The notes beneath the pieces were generated by a model. The model made no database searches, was not told where the DNA came from, and was given only the letters and a program-made list of their open reading frames with translations. Positions 19,163-27,823 of a stretch of DNA of 64,000 nt are shown in pieces (the first letter of the stretch is position 1; every line of letters begins with the position of its first letter). The DNA is from an uncultured Clostridia bacterium. GTDB lineage: Bacteria; Bacillota; DTU014. The stretch lies in contig FIZI01000006.1 in NCBI GenBank assembly GCA_900016865.1, forward strand, positions 39,224 to 103,223, in the 5' to 3' direction. A program made the translations under genes and the position numbers.

Positions 19163-19399
19163 TTGAGCAGTGCCAAAAGGAGCATACCGGATGTAGTTGG
19201 CCTCGAGACCGAGGTGTCTCTGCGCATTATGTCTGAGTGGGGCGTTGATGTGGATGTGATTCACATGAAAGATTGGCGGCGCACTCAGGGAAATATCAGC
19301 AATGGCCCGAGTAGGGTTGTGTGCCAGAGAGCCGTAGGTCGCAGGGGCGTCGCACTGCTGGTGGCGCCGGATCTGTACCGGCAGGCCCGAGGCTCGTAA
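19163..19399 (+). CDS. Small PASTA-like protein between frr and uppS
   Basis: A 78-residue protein, 6 bp after frr, with GGAGG at 19147-19151 and a TTG start. Its sequence follows a PASTA-domain pattern: IPDVVGLETEVSLRIMSEWG (about 8-27), then VDVDVIHMKDW, a short gap, SRVVCQRAVGRRGVALLVAP. PASTA domains normally occur as repeats on cell-wall kinases and penicillin-binding proteins and bind peptidoglycan fragments. Here there is only one, with no signal peptide, membrane segment or partner domain. Its place between frr and uppS, ahead of a terminator, suggests co-expression with translation and lipid-carrier genes. The PASTA call is my reading of a weak pattern. Confidence 0.6.
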   Translation: MSSAKRSIPDVVGLETEVSLRIMSEWGVDVDVIHMKDWRRTQGNISNGPSRVVCQRAVGRRGVALLVAPDLYRQARGS

Positions 19400-19400
19400 G

Positions 19401-19427
19401 GCCCCCTATCTCGGCAGGGGGTCTTTT
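19401..19427 (+). terminator. Intrinsic terminator after the PASTA-like gene
   Basis: CCCCCT (19402-19407) pairs with AGGGGG (19416-19421) and is followed by TCTTTT. It begins right after the stop codon of the PASTA-like gene and separates the tsf/pyrH/frr group from uppS. Confidence 0.8.
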
Positions 19428-19513
19428 GCTGTTAATTCTGTCGAATGAAAACTCGCCGGTACCTAGGCATTGCGTCTCAAATGCAGCGGTGGTGCAGTGT
19501 CGCGGAGGAAAAG

Positions 19514-20296
19514 ATGCGGTTTATTGGAAGAATAACCGATTTGATAAAGCGTGGCTTGCTGCCTAGGAATGCTGTCTCCGGTCACACGGAGATCAACATG
19601 TCGGACCTTCATGTTGCGATCATTATGGATGGAAACGGCAGGTGGGCGACTAGGCAGAATCTGCCGAGACTGGCTGGCCACAGAGCAGGATCCCAGAGTG
19701 CTAAGGCAATCGTAGAGCATGCGGCATCGCTTGGCATAGGGTATCTCACACTGTTTGTGTTCTCTACTGAGAACTGGAGGAGGCCGGACGAAGAGGTAAA
19801 CGGCCTTATGGATTTGTGCAGGGAGATTTTTTCGACCTACTCCGATGAGTTGTCCAGGACCAACATCAGGATTCAGGTGATAGGCAGAAGGCAAGGTTTG
19901 CCTGAGGACATCCGGAGACTCATTGATCAAGCGGTTGAAAGGACGAAACAAGCTTCGGGCATGGTGCTAACCTTTGCCATAAACTACGGAGGAAGAGCGG
20001 AGATCGTCGATTGCGTCAGATCTATTGCCAGTGACGTTGCAACAGGAGCGCTTGATCCTGAGACTATTGACGAGAATACCGTGTCCGAGCGGCTCTACAC
20101 TGCTGGTATGCCTGATCCGGACGTCATTATCCGCACTAGTGGAGAGTTGAGAATCAGCAACTTCTTGTTGTGGCAGGGAGCATACACAGAGATTGTGTCT
20201 GTTGAGACGCTTTGGCCGGACTTCCGGCCAGAAGACTTCGACAAGGCACTCGCGGAGTATGCAAAGAGGAGCCGGCGGTACGGCGGTGTAGGTTGA
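19514..20296 (+). CDS. uppS: Isoprenyl transferase (undecaprenyl diphosphate synthase)
   Basis: UppS condenses isopentenyl diphosphate with farnesyl diphosphate to make the C55 carrier for peptidoglycan. The 260-residue protein shows HVAIIMDGNGRWAT with the catalytic Asp (about residue 40), AGHRAGSQSAK, LTLFVFSTENWRRP, VLTFAINYGGRAEI, PDPDVIIRTSGELRISNFLLWQ and AYTEIVSVETLWPDF. The frame is open 23 codons further upstream, but GGAGG at 19504-19508 points to ATG 19514. It is the first gene of the uppS-cdsA group. Confidence 0.96.
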   Translation: MRFIGRITDLIKRGLLPRNAVSGHTEINMSDLHVAIIMDGNGRWATRQNLPRLAGHRAGSQSAKAIVEHAASLGIGYLTLFVFSTENWRRPDEEVNGLMDLCREIFSTYSDELSRTNIRIQVIGRRQGLPEDIRRLIDQAVERTKQASGMVLTFAINYGGRAEIVDCVRSIASDVATGALDPETIDENTVSERLYTAGMPDPDVIIRTSGELRISNFLLWQGAYTEIVSVETLWPDFRPEDFDKALAEYAKRSRRYGGVG

Positions 20297-20309
20297 TAGA
20301 TGGAGGCGG

Positions 20310-21137
20310 ATGATCGCAATGCTAGTTCAGCGGATCGTCACGGGCGTGATCGCAGCAGCGCTGGTCCTATGCGTGGTCGTCATTGGAGGCCCCGCATTTT
20401 CGGTCCTGGTTGGCATCATCGTACTGCTTGCTGCCGTTGAGTTCCATAGGCTGATGCGATTGGGCAAGATCTCAGTATCGCTCCTGGTAATGATAGCAGG
20501 GTCACTCGGGTTTGTTGTCCTCGAGGCTTTTGACATGCACTCTGCAACTGGCGAGTACTCAGCAATTTTGCTCTTCGTCTTGCTATTCGGGCATCTCTTG
20601 GGCAAGAGGGCTCGCTCGGCACTTGTGGAGCCGGCGGTCACGTTCGCAGGAACGGTGTACATAGGATTGCCGCTCTCTCAGTTGGTAAGAATTCGTAATG
20701 CCGAACCTGGATCAATAAGTTTGGGCCTCGTTATGATGATCTTGGCTACAGTATGGGCCTCTGACATTGGTGCCTATTTCTTCGGAACTGCGTTTGGCAG
20801 AAACAAGCTAGCACCATCAGTCAGTCCGTCCAAGTCGATTGAGGGCGCAATAGCTGGCCTCGCATGTGCAGTTGTGGCCCCGCTAGCCATAAATGCTGTT
20901 GTCGGCCGCCTGGGCCTGTGGTACGCGTTCCGACCCGGCAGACTGGTTGCCTTTTGTCTGGTGATAGGGATATTTGCTCAGCTAGGCGACCTGGTCGAGT
21001 CTATGCTCAAAAGGAGTGTCGGTGCAAAGGACTCAGGTTCGCTGCTCCCAGGCCACGGTGGAGTTCTGGATCGTTGTGATTCGCTCATCGCTGCAAGTGC
21101 TGTCGCATACTTGGCTGCTGTCTCTTTCCTGATTTAG
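20310..21137 (+). CDS. cdsA: Phosphatidate cytidylyltransferase
   Basis: CdsA makes CDP-diacylglycerol, the precursor of the acidic phospholipids, in the membrane. The 275-residue protein is almost entirely hydrophobic, with about 7-8 membrane segments. It carries the family signature near the C-terminus: VSPSKSIEGAIAG (about 170-182), QLGDLVESMLKRSVGAKDSG, LLPGHGGVLDRCDSLI. ATG 20310 lies close to GGAGG; ATG 20319 is an alternative. It comes 13 bp after uppS. Confidence 0.95.
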   Translation: MIAMLVQRIVTGVIAAALVLCVVVIGGPAFSVLVGIIVLLAAVEFHRLMRLGKISVSLLVMIAGSLGFVVLEAFDMHSATGEYSAILLFVLLFGHLLGKRARSALVEPAVTFAGTVYIGLPLSQLVRIRNAEPGSISLGLVMMILATVWASDIGAYFFGTAFGRNKLAPSVSPSKSIEGAIAGLACAVVAPLAINAVVGRLGLWYAFRPGRLVAFCLVIGIFAQLGDLVESMLKRSVGAKDSGSLLPGHGGVLDRCDSLIAASAVAYLAAVSFLI

Positions 21138-21217
21138 TCGTCTGTACTTGAAGAGTGGTGCTGCGTGGGCGCAGCAGGCTGTCGAGGGTAGTGCCCAGTC
21201 GAAGGAGCTGATCCGCA

Positions 21218-22288
21218 ATGGCTATCCGACCTGCCGGACCAATGAAAAACGTTTATCGAGCTGCGGCGATCCTGGTTGGCGTTGTCCTCGGTATGTACTT
21301 GTTCATTCGATTTGTGGCTCCGTATCTAGCGCCTTTTATTGTAGCTGCAGTGATTTCATTCCTGATAGATCCGGCAGTTAACTTCCTCGAACGCAGAGCT
21401 CGAATGCCTCGCGGCTTGGCAGTATTTCTGATTTTGGGCCTGGTTGTCATCGTAGTTGGGTTTTTTGTCGTGATAGGAATAGCCCAGATTCAGACGGAGC
21501 TAAGCAAGTTGAGACAGAGCTTGCCTCAGTACTCGGCTTGGTTGACTCGGGAATTGCAGTCGATTGTCGATGAGTTGGGAGAGTCATTTTCTACGTTGCC
21601 AGCACCGGTGACTGAGTTTATCGGCAGCAACACAAGGCAGCTGGCAAACAAGGCTATGGAGGTAGTCAACTCTGCGGTCGCGTTCGTCGCAGAGATACCC
21701 AATCTGCTCACAGTTCTCATAGTCAGCATACTTGCGACGTATTTTATCAGCAAGGATAAGACAAAGGTGACTACCTTTCTCTTTGAGTTTCTACCTGAGC
21801 GCCAGCGCATGTCGGCCAGGCGGATGGAGTACCAGATCATGGGTGCAGTTGTCAGGCTGATCAGGGCGCAGTTGCTCATAATGACCATAATGGCGTTGAT
21901 GACGATTATTGGGCTGAGCATACTTCGAGTGGATTATGCCTGGCTGATAGGGCTGTTCGTTGGGGTCCTTGACATGCTGCCTATGATTGGCGTAGCGACA
22001 TTTCTGTTGCCGTGGGGTTTGTACTCGATTTTCGTCGGCAGGGTAGGCTTTGGCCTAGGCCTGTTGATCCTGCTTGGGATTGAGCTGCTGGTTAGGCAGA
22101 TCGTAGAGACCAAAATAGTAGGCAAGAGCATCGGTGTTCACCCACTGGCTACTCTCCTGAGTCTGTACGTGGGATACCGCCTGTTCGGGTTCGCTGGGTT
22201 CTTTATTGGCCCTGTGCTGGCAGTCGTGATTAGAGCGATAGTTGTCGAGGCGATCCTTCCGATGTTGCCTCACAAGCGACAGTTGTGA
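21218..22288 (+). CDS. AI-2E transporter family membrane protein (YtvI-like)
   Basis: A 356-residue integral membrane protein of the AI-2E/PerM superfamily, with hydrophobic segments at about 13-60 and 70-95, a soluble helical loop (about 95-165), and further segments to the C-terminus. Family landmarks are FIVAAVISFLIDPAVNFLERR, the GLFVGVLDMLPMIGVA segment, and KIVGKSIGVHPLATLLSLYVG. Members include sporulation protein YtvI; others export small molecules or ions, and the substrate here is unknown. It lies between cdsA and dxr, where Bacillus has no such gene. AAGGAG precedes ATG 21218; a TGCTGCG/CGCAGCA hairpin lies upstream at 21159-21176. Confidence 0.82.
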   Translation: MAIRPAGPMKNVYRAAAILVGVVLGMYLFIRFVAPYLAPFIVAAVISFLIDPAVNFLERRARMPRGLAVFLILGLVVIVVGFFVVIGIAQIQTELSKLRQSLPQYSAWLTRELQSIVDELGESFSTLPAPVTEFIGSNTRQLANKAMEVVNSAVAFVAEIPNLLTVLIVSILATYFISKDKTKVTTFLFEFLPERQRMSARRMEYQIMGAVVRLIRAQLLIMTIMALMTIIGLSILRVDYAWLIGLFVGVLDMLPMIGVATFLLPWGLYSIFVGRVGFGLGLLILLGIELLVRQIVETKIVGKSIGVHPLATLLSLYVGYRLFGFAGFFIGPVLAVVIRAIVVEAILPMLPHKRQL

Positions 22289-22309
22289 AGTTGTTGGTAG
22301 GTGGAGTAG

Positions 22310-23503
22310 TTGAGCAATCAGACAGTTCGCCTGGCCATACTCGGGTCAACCGGGTCGATAGGCACCCAGGCTCTTGACGTAGTGCGTGGATTGCCCGGCC
22401 GATTCGAAGTCTTAGTCTTGACGGCAGGGACACGAGTTCAGGCACTCATGAAACAGATAATAGAGTTCAGTCCTGAGCTCGTAGTAGTGAAGGGCAAAGA
22501 TGAGGTTGAGTCTCTCACCAACTGCTTGGATGCTAGCGAACTCGCTCGTCGGCCGCGCGTCCTTTCAGGCAGAGATGGATTGGTGGCTGCCGCAGCATAT
22601 GAAGGTGTTGACCTGGTATTGAACTCACTGGTCGGATCCATCGGCCTGGAGCCTACGCTAGCAGCGATCCACGCAGGCAAAGACATCGCACTGGCAAACA
22701 AAGAGAGCCTCGTAGTTGGAGGGCATCTCGTGAATCAGGCATTGGCAAGCAGCAGTTCACGGATATACCCTGTAGACGGAGAGCATTCTGCGATTGCGCA
22801 GTGCCTCAACGAGGATCGAGTGGATAAGGTTCGCAGGTTGATACTGACTGCTTCTGGTGGCCCGTTTAGAACACTTGAGCGCTCCAAACTGTCGGAGGTG
22901 ACTCCCGAGCAGGCTCTCAACCACCCCAGCTGGCGTATGGGACCGAGGATAACTGTTGATTCGGCAACTCTGATGAACAAGGGGTTCGAAGTGGTTGAGG
23001 CTTGCTGGCTGTTCGGCGTGCCGCCTGAGTCTGTTGAAGTAGTGATTCATCCAGAGAGCATTATACACTCGGTAGTCGAGTATGTGGATGGGTCTGCGCT
23101 GGCCCAGCTCTCCAACCCAGACATGCGGATTGCGATCCAGTACGCTCTGATGCGAGGGCGGCGCGTAGAAGCCCAACGCCAGTTCTTGGACTTGCCCGGG
23201 CTGAGCCGCTTGACGTTTGAGGAACCTGAGTACGAGAAATTTCCCTGTCTCAGCATTGGGTATGAGGCTGCCAGAAGACGAGGGACCTTCGGAGCAGTGA
23301 TCAACGCTGCCGACGAGGTCGCAGTCTCAGCATTTCTCAGCGGACTGATCGCGTTCGACAGCATCCCGCGCATAATCAGCGAGACACTAAGGGTACATAG
23401 GTTCGAAAGCAATCCCAGCTTAAGTGATGTCTTGTCTATTGACAGTTGGGCCCGTCAATACGCAGAGGGTCTTGTTGAGAGAATCCGCTCTGGAGGTGTT
23501 TGA
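22310..23503 (+). CDS. dxr: 1-deoxy-D-xylulose 5-phosphate reductoisomerase
   Basis: DXR catalyses the second step of the MEP isoprenoid pathway, feeding UppS. The 397-residue protein shows the NADPH-binding LAILGSTGSIGTQALDV, IALANKESLVVGGHLV, the metal/substrate motifs PVDGEHSAIAQCL and LTASGGPFR, LNHPSWRMGPRITVDSATLMNK, and the flexible-loop and C-terminal regions. It starts with TTG 22310 after GTGGAG. The stop codon directly abuts the rseP start, and ispG is two genes further on, so two MEP-pathway genes sit in one operon. Confidence 0.97.
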   Translation: MSNQTVRLAILGSTGSIGTQALDVVRGLPGRFEVLVLTAGTRVQALMKQIIEFSPELVVVKGKDEVESLTNCLDASELARRPRVLSGRDGLVAAAAYEGVDLVLNSLVGSIGLEPTLAAIHAGKDIALANKESLVVGGHLVNQALASSSSRIYPVDGEHSAIAQCLNEDRVDKVRRLILTASGGPFRTLERSKLSEVTPEQALNHPSWRMGPRITVDSATLMNKGFEVVEACWLFGVPPESVEVVIHPESIIHSVVEYVDGSALAQLSNPDMRIAIQYALMRGRRVEAQRQFLDLPGLSRLTFEEPEYEKFPCLSIGYEAARRRGTFGAVINAADEVAVSAFLSGLIAFDSIPRIISETLRVHRFESNPSLSDVLSIDSWARQYAEGLVERIRSGGV

Positions 23504-24538
23504 GTGGAGACCATCATTTCTTTTATCGTGGTCTTCGCAGTACTGGTGCTGTTTCACGAGTTGGGCCATTTTATCGTTGCCAAGCTCGTTGGTATCAAGG
23601 TGCACGAGTTCTCGATTGGCTTCGGCCCACGCATAGGCCACCGCCGCATCGGAGAGACTGTCTACTCACTGCGCGGCGTCCCGTTGGGCGGATATGTCAG
23701 GCTTGCGGGCCTGGACAGATCAGAGGACGATAACGAAGTCTATACTGATCCGAGAAGTTATTACTCCAAACCAACCTGGGCAAAACTGGCTACGTTTGTC
23801 GCAGGGCCATTCATGAACATAGTGCTCGCGGTCTTGCTTTACTTCACGATATTTTCAGTTGTAGGAGTGCCTGCAGTCTCGGTGATGGGTGTGTTGCCAG
23901 AAAGCCCTGCCGACCTGGCCGGATTACAAGAAAATGACATAGTGGTTTCTGTCAACGGCCGTAGAGTAGAGATGGCTCTCGAGCTCTTTGAGATTATCAA
24001 CGCCAATCCAGGCAAAGAGCTGCAGCTAGTTGTATCCCGCGAGGGCGCGGAGGTTCAGGTGACAGCAGTCCCCGAGGCAGTTCCAGGGACAGGCGAAGGC
24101 CGACTGGGGATCGAGATCGGCGAGGCCAAGGTCAAGAGGGGCCTGCTTCAGACCTTGTCAGCATCAGTTGCATATACGATGGAGATATTCCGGATGATCA
24201 CCGTGTTCCTTTGGAGAGTGTTGACAGGGAGGGCCGCTGCGGAGTTTACAGGCCCTGTTGGGATTTTCCGCGCGATCCGGCAGACAGCCGAGGCTACTCC
24301 TACGTTTTCTGCCTTTGTGATGGGTATCATGGTGCTGGCTGCATATTTGAGCACCAATCTAGCCCTGTTCAACCTGCTCCCAATTCCGGTCTTGGACGGA
24401 GGCTGGTTGGTCCTGATCATAGTCGAGGCGATCAGAGGTAAACCTGTCTCAGTAGAACATGAGGCCATATACAGGTTTGTTGGGTTCTTGATGATCATGG
24501 CCTTGTTTGTACTGGTGACTTTGAAGGACGTGTTCTAG
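23504..24538 (+). CDS. rseP: Site-2 intramembrane metalloprotease RseP/RasP
   Basis: RseP-type proteases cut membrane-spanning anti-sigma factors and leftover signal peptides inside the membrane. The 344-residue protein has the zinc motif HELGH (about 18-22) in the first membrane helix, RGVPLGGYVRLAG, one PDZ domain (about 120-200, including SPADLAGLQENDIVVSVNG), and the second active-site motif NLLPIPVLDGGWL (about 288-300). One PDZ domain is typical of Gram-positive enzymes. It starts at GTG 23504 immediately after the dxr stop and ends directly in front of the zinc-ribbon gene. Confidence 0.96.
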   Translation: METIISFIVVFAVLVLFHELGHFIVAKLVGIKVHEFSIGFGPRIGHRRIGETVYSLRGVPLGGYVRLAGLDRSEDDNEVYTDPRSYYSKPTWAKLATFVAGPFMNIVLAVLLYFTIFSVVGVPAVSVMGVLPESPADLAGLQENDIVVSVNGRRVEMALELFEIINANPGKELQLVVSREGAEVQVTAVPEAVPGTGEGRLGIEIGEAKVKRGLLQTLSASVAYTMEIFRMITVFLWRVLTGRAAAEFTGPVGIFRAIRQTAEATPTFSAFVMGIMVLAAYLSTNLALFNLLPIPVLDGGWLVLIIVEAIRGKPVSVEHEAIYRFVGFLMIMALFVLVTLKDVF

Positions 24539-24982
24539 ATGGCCTCCAGATCAAAACGCAAATGGTTGGATAGAAACCTCGATCTGTACAAGCGCAGCGC
24601 CCGAACACGCAAGTGCAGAATCTGCGGTAACACGGTTAAGCAAGCGCGCATCCTTAAGCAGGCGAGCATCTGCGAATTCTGCGCTCGGTCCCTGTCGAGC
24701 CGACGCGAAGGCAAATACGCATGCAAGGGATGTGGCAAGATCGCTCCCGAGCAGCTGTCACGACACGGAGGGTTCTGCAAGGAGTGTGTCTGTCCGGCTT
24801 GTGGCAGGCCTGACCCGCAGACTGTCCGGCGTTTGGGCATGTGTCGGCAGTGCGCCTCTGCAGTAGGCGGTTTGTGCTCCAGATGCGGCAAGGAGGCCTC
24901 TGCTCAAGTCCGCAGGAACGCCGGAGTCTGCGACGAATGCGCTAAGAAGGGGTGGGGCACCGGACATGGTGACTCGAAATGA
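24539..24982 (+). CDS. Protein of four consecutive zinc ribbons, function unknown
   Basis: A 147-residue, strongly basic protein built almost only of cysteine pairs: eight CxxC motifs in order (CRIC, CEFC, CKGC, CKEC, CPAC, CRQC, CSRC, CDEC), pairing into four zinc ribbons of the form CxxCG-x10 to x15-CxxC. The first 26 residues are Lys/Arg-rich. I do not recognise a named family. Such arrays usually bind nucleic acid or act as small metal-binding adaptors. ATG 24539 directly follows the rseP stop, with GAAGGA upstream, and the gene overlaps ispG by 17 bp, so it is embedded in the dxr-rseP-ispG-proS operon and is almost certainly translated. Confidence 0.85.
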   Translation: MASRSKRKWLDRNLDLYKRSARTRKCRICGNTVKQARILKQASICEFCARSLSSRREGKYACKGCGKIAPEQLSRHGGFCKECVCPACGRPDPQTVRRLGMCRQCASAVGGLCSRCGKEASAQVRRNAGVCDECAKKGWGTGHGDSK

Positions 24983-26033
24983 GACGAGGCGAGTTATGGT
25001 CGGGTCCGTACCTATCGGCGGCGGTGCCCCAGTCTCGGTCCAGTCGATGACGAATACAGACACCAGAGATGCTGATGCGACAATAAAGCAAATCCGCAGG
25101 CTCGAGGCGGCTCGAGTCGACATTGTCCGAGTCGCCGTCCCAGATAGAGAAGCTGCGCATGCGCTCGCACGCATCAGGGAGGCTGTCGATGTACCGCTCG
25201 TAGCGGACATACACTTCAACCACGAGCTCGCACTGTTGTCGATTGAGGCAGGCGTGGACAAGCTGCGAATTAACCCAGGGAACATAGACTCTCGCAGCAA
25301 GGTAGCAGAGATCGTGTCAGCAGCCAAGGACAGAGGCATCCCTATTCGAATCGGGGCCAATAGCGGATCCGTACCGCAGAGATTCCTCGACAAATACGGC
25401 GGCCCAACTCCACAAGCGCTTGTTGAGAGCGCACTGGAACACGTCGCGATACTGGAGTCTCTGGGTTTTCATGACATAGTCATTTCAATTAAGTCATCCG
25501 ATGTTTCAACTGCTACAGAAGCCTATGAGTTGATTGCGAGCAAGGTGGACTATCCTTTGCATGTAGGCATAACAGAGGCAGGAGGACTATGGTTTGGTAC
25601 GGTGAAATCCAGCGTAGGGATTGGAGCAATCCTATCGAGAGGCATTGGGGATACAATTCGAGTCTCGCTCACTGCCGATCCAGTAGAGGAAGTCAAGGCC
25701 GCTAGAGCGATCTTGAACACCCTGCGGCTGAGAAGAGATATGGTGAACGTGATCTCCTGCCCGACCTGCGGCCGGACACAGGTGGATCTAGCAAAGATAG
25801 CCGCTCAAGTGGAATCCAGGCTGGCGAATCTCAGTGCTCCGGTTAACGTCGCAGTCATGGGTTGCATAGTCAACGGCCCGGGAGAGGCCAAAGAAGCCGA
25901 TTATGGAGTTGCTTGCGGCAAGGGGAGCGGACTGCTGTTTAGAAAGGGAGAGCGGCTGCGGACAGTTCCAGAGAGCAAAATCGTGGATGAGCTAGTCGAG
26001 CTTGTTCTTAGTGACGTGATGGAGGGGGACTAG
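24966..26033 (+). CDS. ispG: 4-hydroxy-3-methylbut-2-enyl diphosphate synthase (flavodoxin/ferredoxin)
   Basis: IspG (GcpE) is a [4Fe-4S] enzyme of the MEP pathway that makes HMBPP from MEcPP. The 355-residue protein has VMVGSVPIGGGAPVSVQSMT, DIHFNHELA, KLRINPGNI and RIGANSGSV in the TIM barrel. The C-terminal cluster-binding cysteines are in ISCPTCGRTQVDL and VAVMGCIVNGPGEAKEADYG. It is the two-domain bacterial type. ATG 24966 overlaps the zinc-ribbon gene; AAGGGG lies upstream. The proS start follows after 3 bp. Confidence 0.97.
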   Translation: MVTRNETRRVMVGSVPIGGGAPVSVQSMTNTDTRDADATIKQIRRLEAARVDIVRVAVPDREAAHALARIREAVDVPLVADIHFNHELALLSIEAGVDKLRINPGNIDSRSKVAEIVSAAKDRGIPIRIGANSGSVPQRFLDKYGGPTPQALVESALEHVAILESLGFHDIVISIKSSDVSTATEAYELIASKVDYPLHVGITEAGGLWFGTVKSSVGIGAILSRGIGDTIRVSLTADPVEEVKAARAILNTLRLRRDMVNVISCPTCGRTQVDLAKIAAQVESRLANLSAPVNVAVMGCIVNGPGEAKEADYGVACGKGSGLLFRKGERLRTVPESKIVDELVELVLSDVMEGD

Positions 26034-26036
26034 TGG

Positions 26037-27764
26037 ATGAAAGTTAGCAGGATGTATGCACCTACCCTGAGAGAGTCGCCTGCAGAGGCTGAAATAGCAA
26101 GCCATCGCTTGATGCTTAGGGCGGGACTTATGAGGAAACTCGTTTCCGGAGTGTACTCGTACCTGCCCTTGGGATATAGAGTCATACGAAAGATAGAGCA
26201 GATAGTGCGCGAGGAGATGGACAGGCAGGGCGGACTCGAGATACTCATGTCTGCGCTGCAGCCGGCAGAGCTTTGGAGAGCGAGTGGCCGATGGGAAGAT
26301 TACGGCCCTGAGATGTTCAAACTCGACGACCGCAACGGGAGGGAGTTCTGCCTAGGACCGACTCACGAGGAGATATTCACCGCACTGATAAGAGACGAAG
26401 TGCGGTCGTACCGGCAACTGCCATTGCTGCTTTATCAGATCCAGACGAAATACCGGGACGAGATAAGGCCCAGATTTGGACTCATACGGGCTCGCGAGTT
26501 CATAATGAAAGACCTGTACAGCTTCGACAGAGACGAGGCGGGATTGGACGTCAGCTACAAAAAGATGTATGAGGCGTACTGCAGGGTCTTCACTCGTTGC
26601 GGCCTTTCATACATGGTCGTGGAGGCCGACGTTGGCGCTATGGGAGGCACTGACTCGCACGAGTTCGTAGTGGTGACCGAGGTCGGGGAGGCCGACTTGG
26701 TGTTCTGCAAGAAATGTGGTTACGCGGCAAACGTTGAGCGCGCTGAGTGCATCGAACCTCCGGTCACCGATTTGGAGGACTTGAAGCCCCTCGAAGAGGT
26801 CTCCACGCCGGATATGAGGACGATCGAAGAAGTCTCGGGGTTCCTAGAGGTACCGCCATCGAAGCTTGTCAAGACCCTGATTTACATAGCTGACGGACGT
26901 CCGATTGCAGCACTGATACGCGGCGACAGGGAGCTCAATGAGGCCAAGCTGAAGCGCTTCGTCGGTGCCGGCGAGCTTGCGATGGCTGACGAAGAGACCA
27001 TAGGGAAGGTAACCGGAGCTCCTGTGGGCTTTGCCGGCCCTGTTGGCATCTCTGTTGACCAAGTCATTGCCGACCTTGAGATCAAGGGAATGTCCAACTT
27101 CGTCGTGGGTGGAAATGCCGAGGACCTGCACCTCCGAAATGTAAACATAGAGAGGGACTTCAAGGTAGACGCATACGCAGATTTGAGAAATGCTGTTGAC
27201 GGAGACCCGTGCCCAAGATGCAAGTCGCCTTTGACAGCAGCCAAAGGCACTGAGGTCGGCCACATTTTCAAGCTGGGGACCAAGTACAGTGAGGCTCTGG
27301 GTGCTAAGTACCTCGATGAGAACGGAGAAGACCACCTCATTGTCATGGGGTCATATGGGATTGGGATAACGAGGACTGTAGCAGCAATTATTGAGAGCAA
27401 CCACGACGAGGACGGCATTATTTGGCCGATGAGCGTCGCACCCTATCACGCAGTTGTGGTTCCCATAAATGTCACAGAGCAGGCACAAAATGACCTCGCC
27501 AACGAGGTCTATGAGAGGCTCAACGCGGCGGGCGTAGAAGCTGTCCTGGATGATAGGGACGAGCGCCCCGGTGTCAAGTTCAAGGACGCAGACCTGATCG
27601 GATATCCGATTCGAATAGTCGTGGGTCCCAAGACCCTTAAGTCGAATCAGGTAGAAGTCAAGTTGCGCAAGAGTAAGGAGACTCAAATGGTAGACGTTGA
27701 GTCAGTTGCTGAGTACGTAACCGAGATCATCAGGAAAGAGCTGGAGATGTTGATGCCGAAGTGA
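26037..27764 (+). CDS. proS: Prolyl-tRNA synthetase, bacterial type
   Basis: ProRS charges tRNA-Pro. The 575-residue protein has class II motif 1 ([26 protein letters not shown]), motif 2 ([20 protein letters not shown]), an inserted editing domain at about residues 225-395 ([33 protein letters not shown]), motif 3 ([16 protein letters not shown]) and the anticodon-binding domain. The editing insertion marks the bacterial-type enzyme that clears Ala-tRNA-Pro. A GGAGGGGG site lies just before ATG 26037. It sits between ispG and polC as in other Bacillota. A CCCAA/TTGGG hairpin follows at 27773-27786. Confidence 0.97.
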   Translation: MKVSRMYAPTLRESPAEAEIASHRLMLRAGLMRKLVSGVYSYLPLGYRVIRKIEQIVREEMDRQGGLEILMSALQPAELWRASGRWEDYGPEMFKLDDRNGREFCLGPTHEEIFTALIRDEVRSYRQLPLLLYQIQTKYRDEIRPRFGLIRAREFIMKDLYSFDRDEAGLDVSYKKMYEAYCRVFTRCGLSYMVVEADVGAMGGTDSHEFVVVTEVGEADLVFCKKCGYAANVERAECIEPPVTDLEDLKPLEEVSTPDMRTIEEVSGFLEVPPSKLVKTLIYIADGRPIAALIRGDRELNEAKLKRFVGAGELAMADEETIGKVTGAPVGFAGPVGISVDQVIADLEIKGMSNFVVGGNAEDLHLRNVNIERDFKVDAYADLRNAVDGDPCPRCKSPLTAAKGTEVGHIFKLGTKYSEALGAKYLDENGEDHLIVMGSYGIGITRTVAAIIESNHDEDGIIWPMSVAPYHAVVVPINVTEQAQNDLANEVYERLNAAGVEAVLDDRDERPGVKFKDADLIGYPIRIVVGPKTLKSNQVEVKLRKSKETQMVDVESVAEYVTEIIRKELEMLMPK

Positions 27765-27823
27765 CCTGATGCCCAACTCATTGGGAGAACTGCTCTTTCG
27801 TTACTTCATCAGGAGGATTGTAC

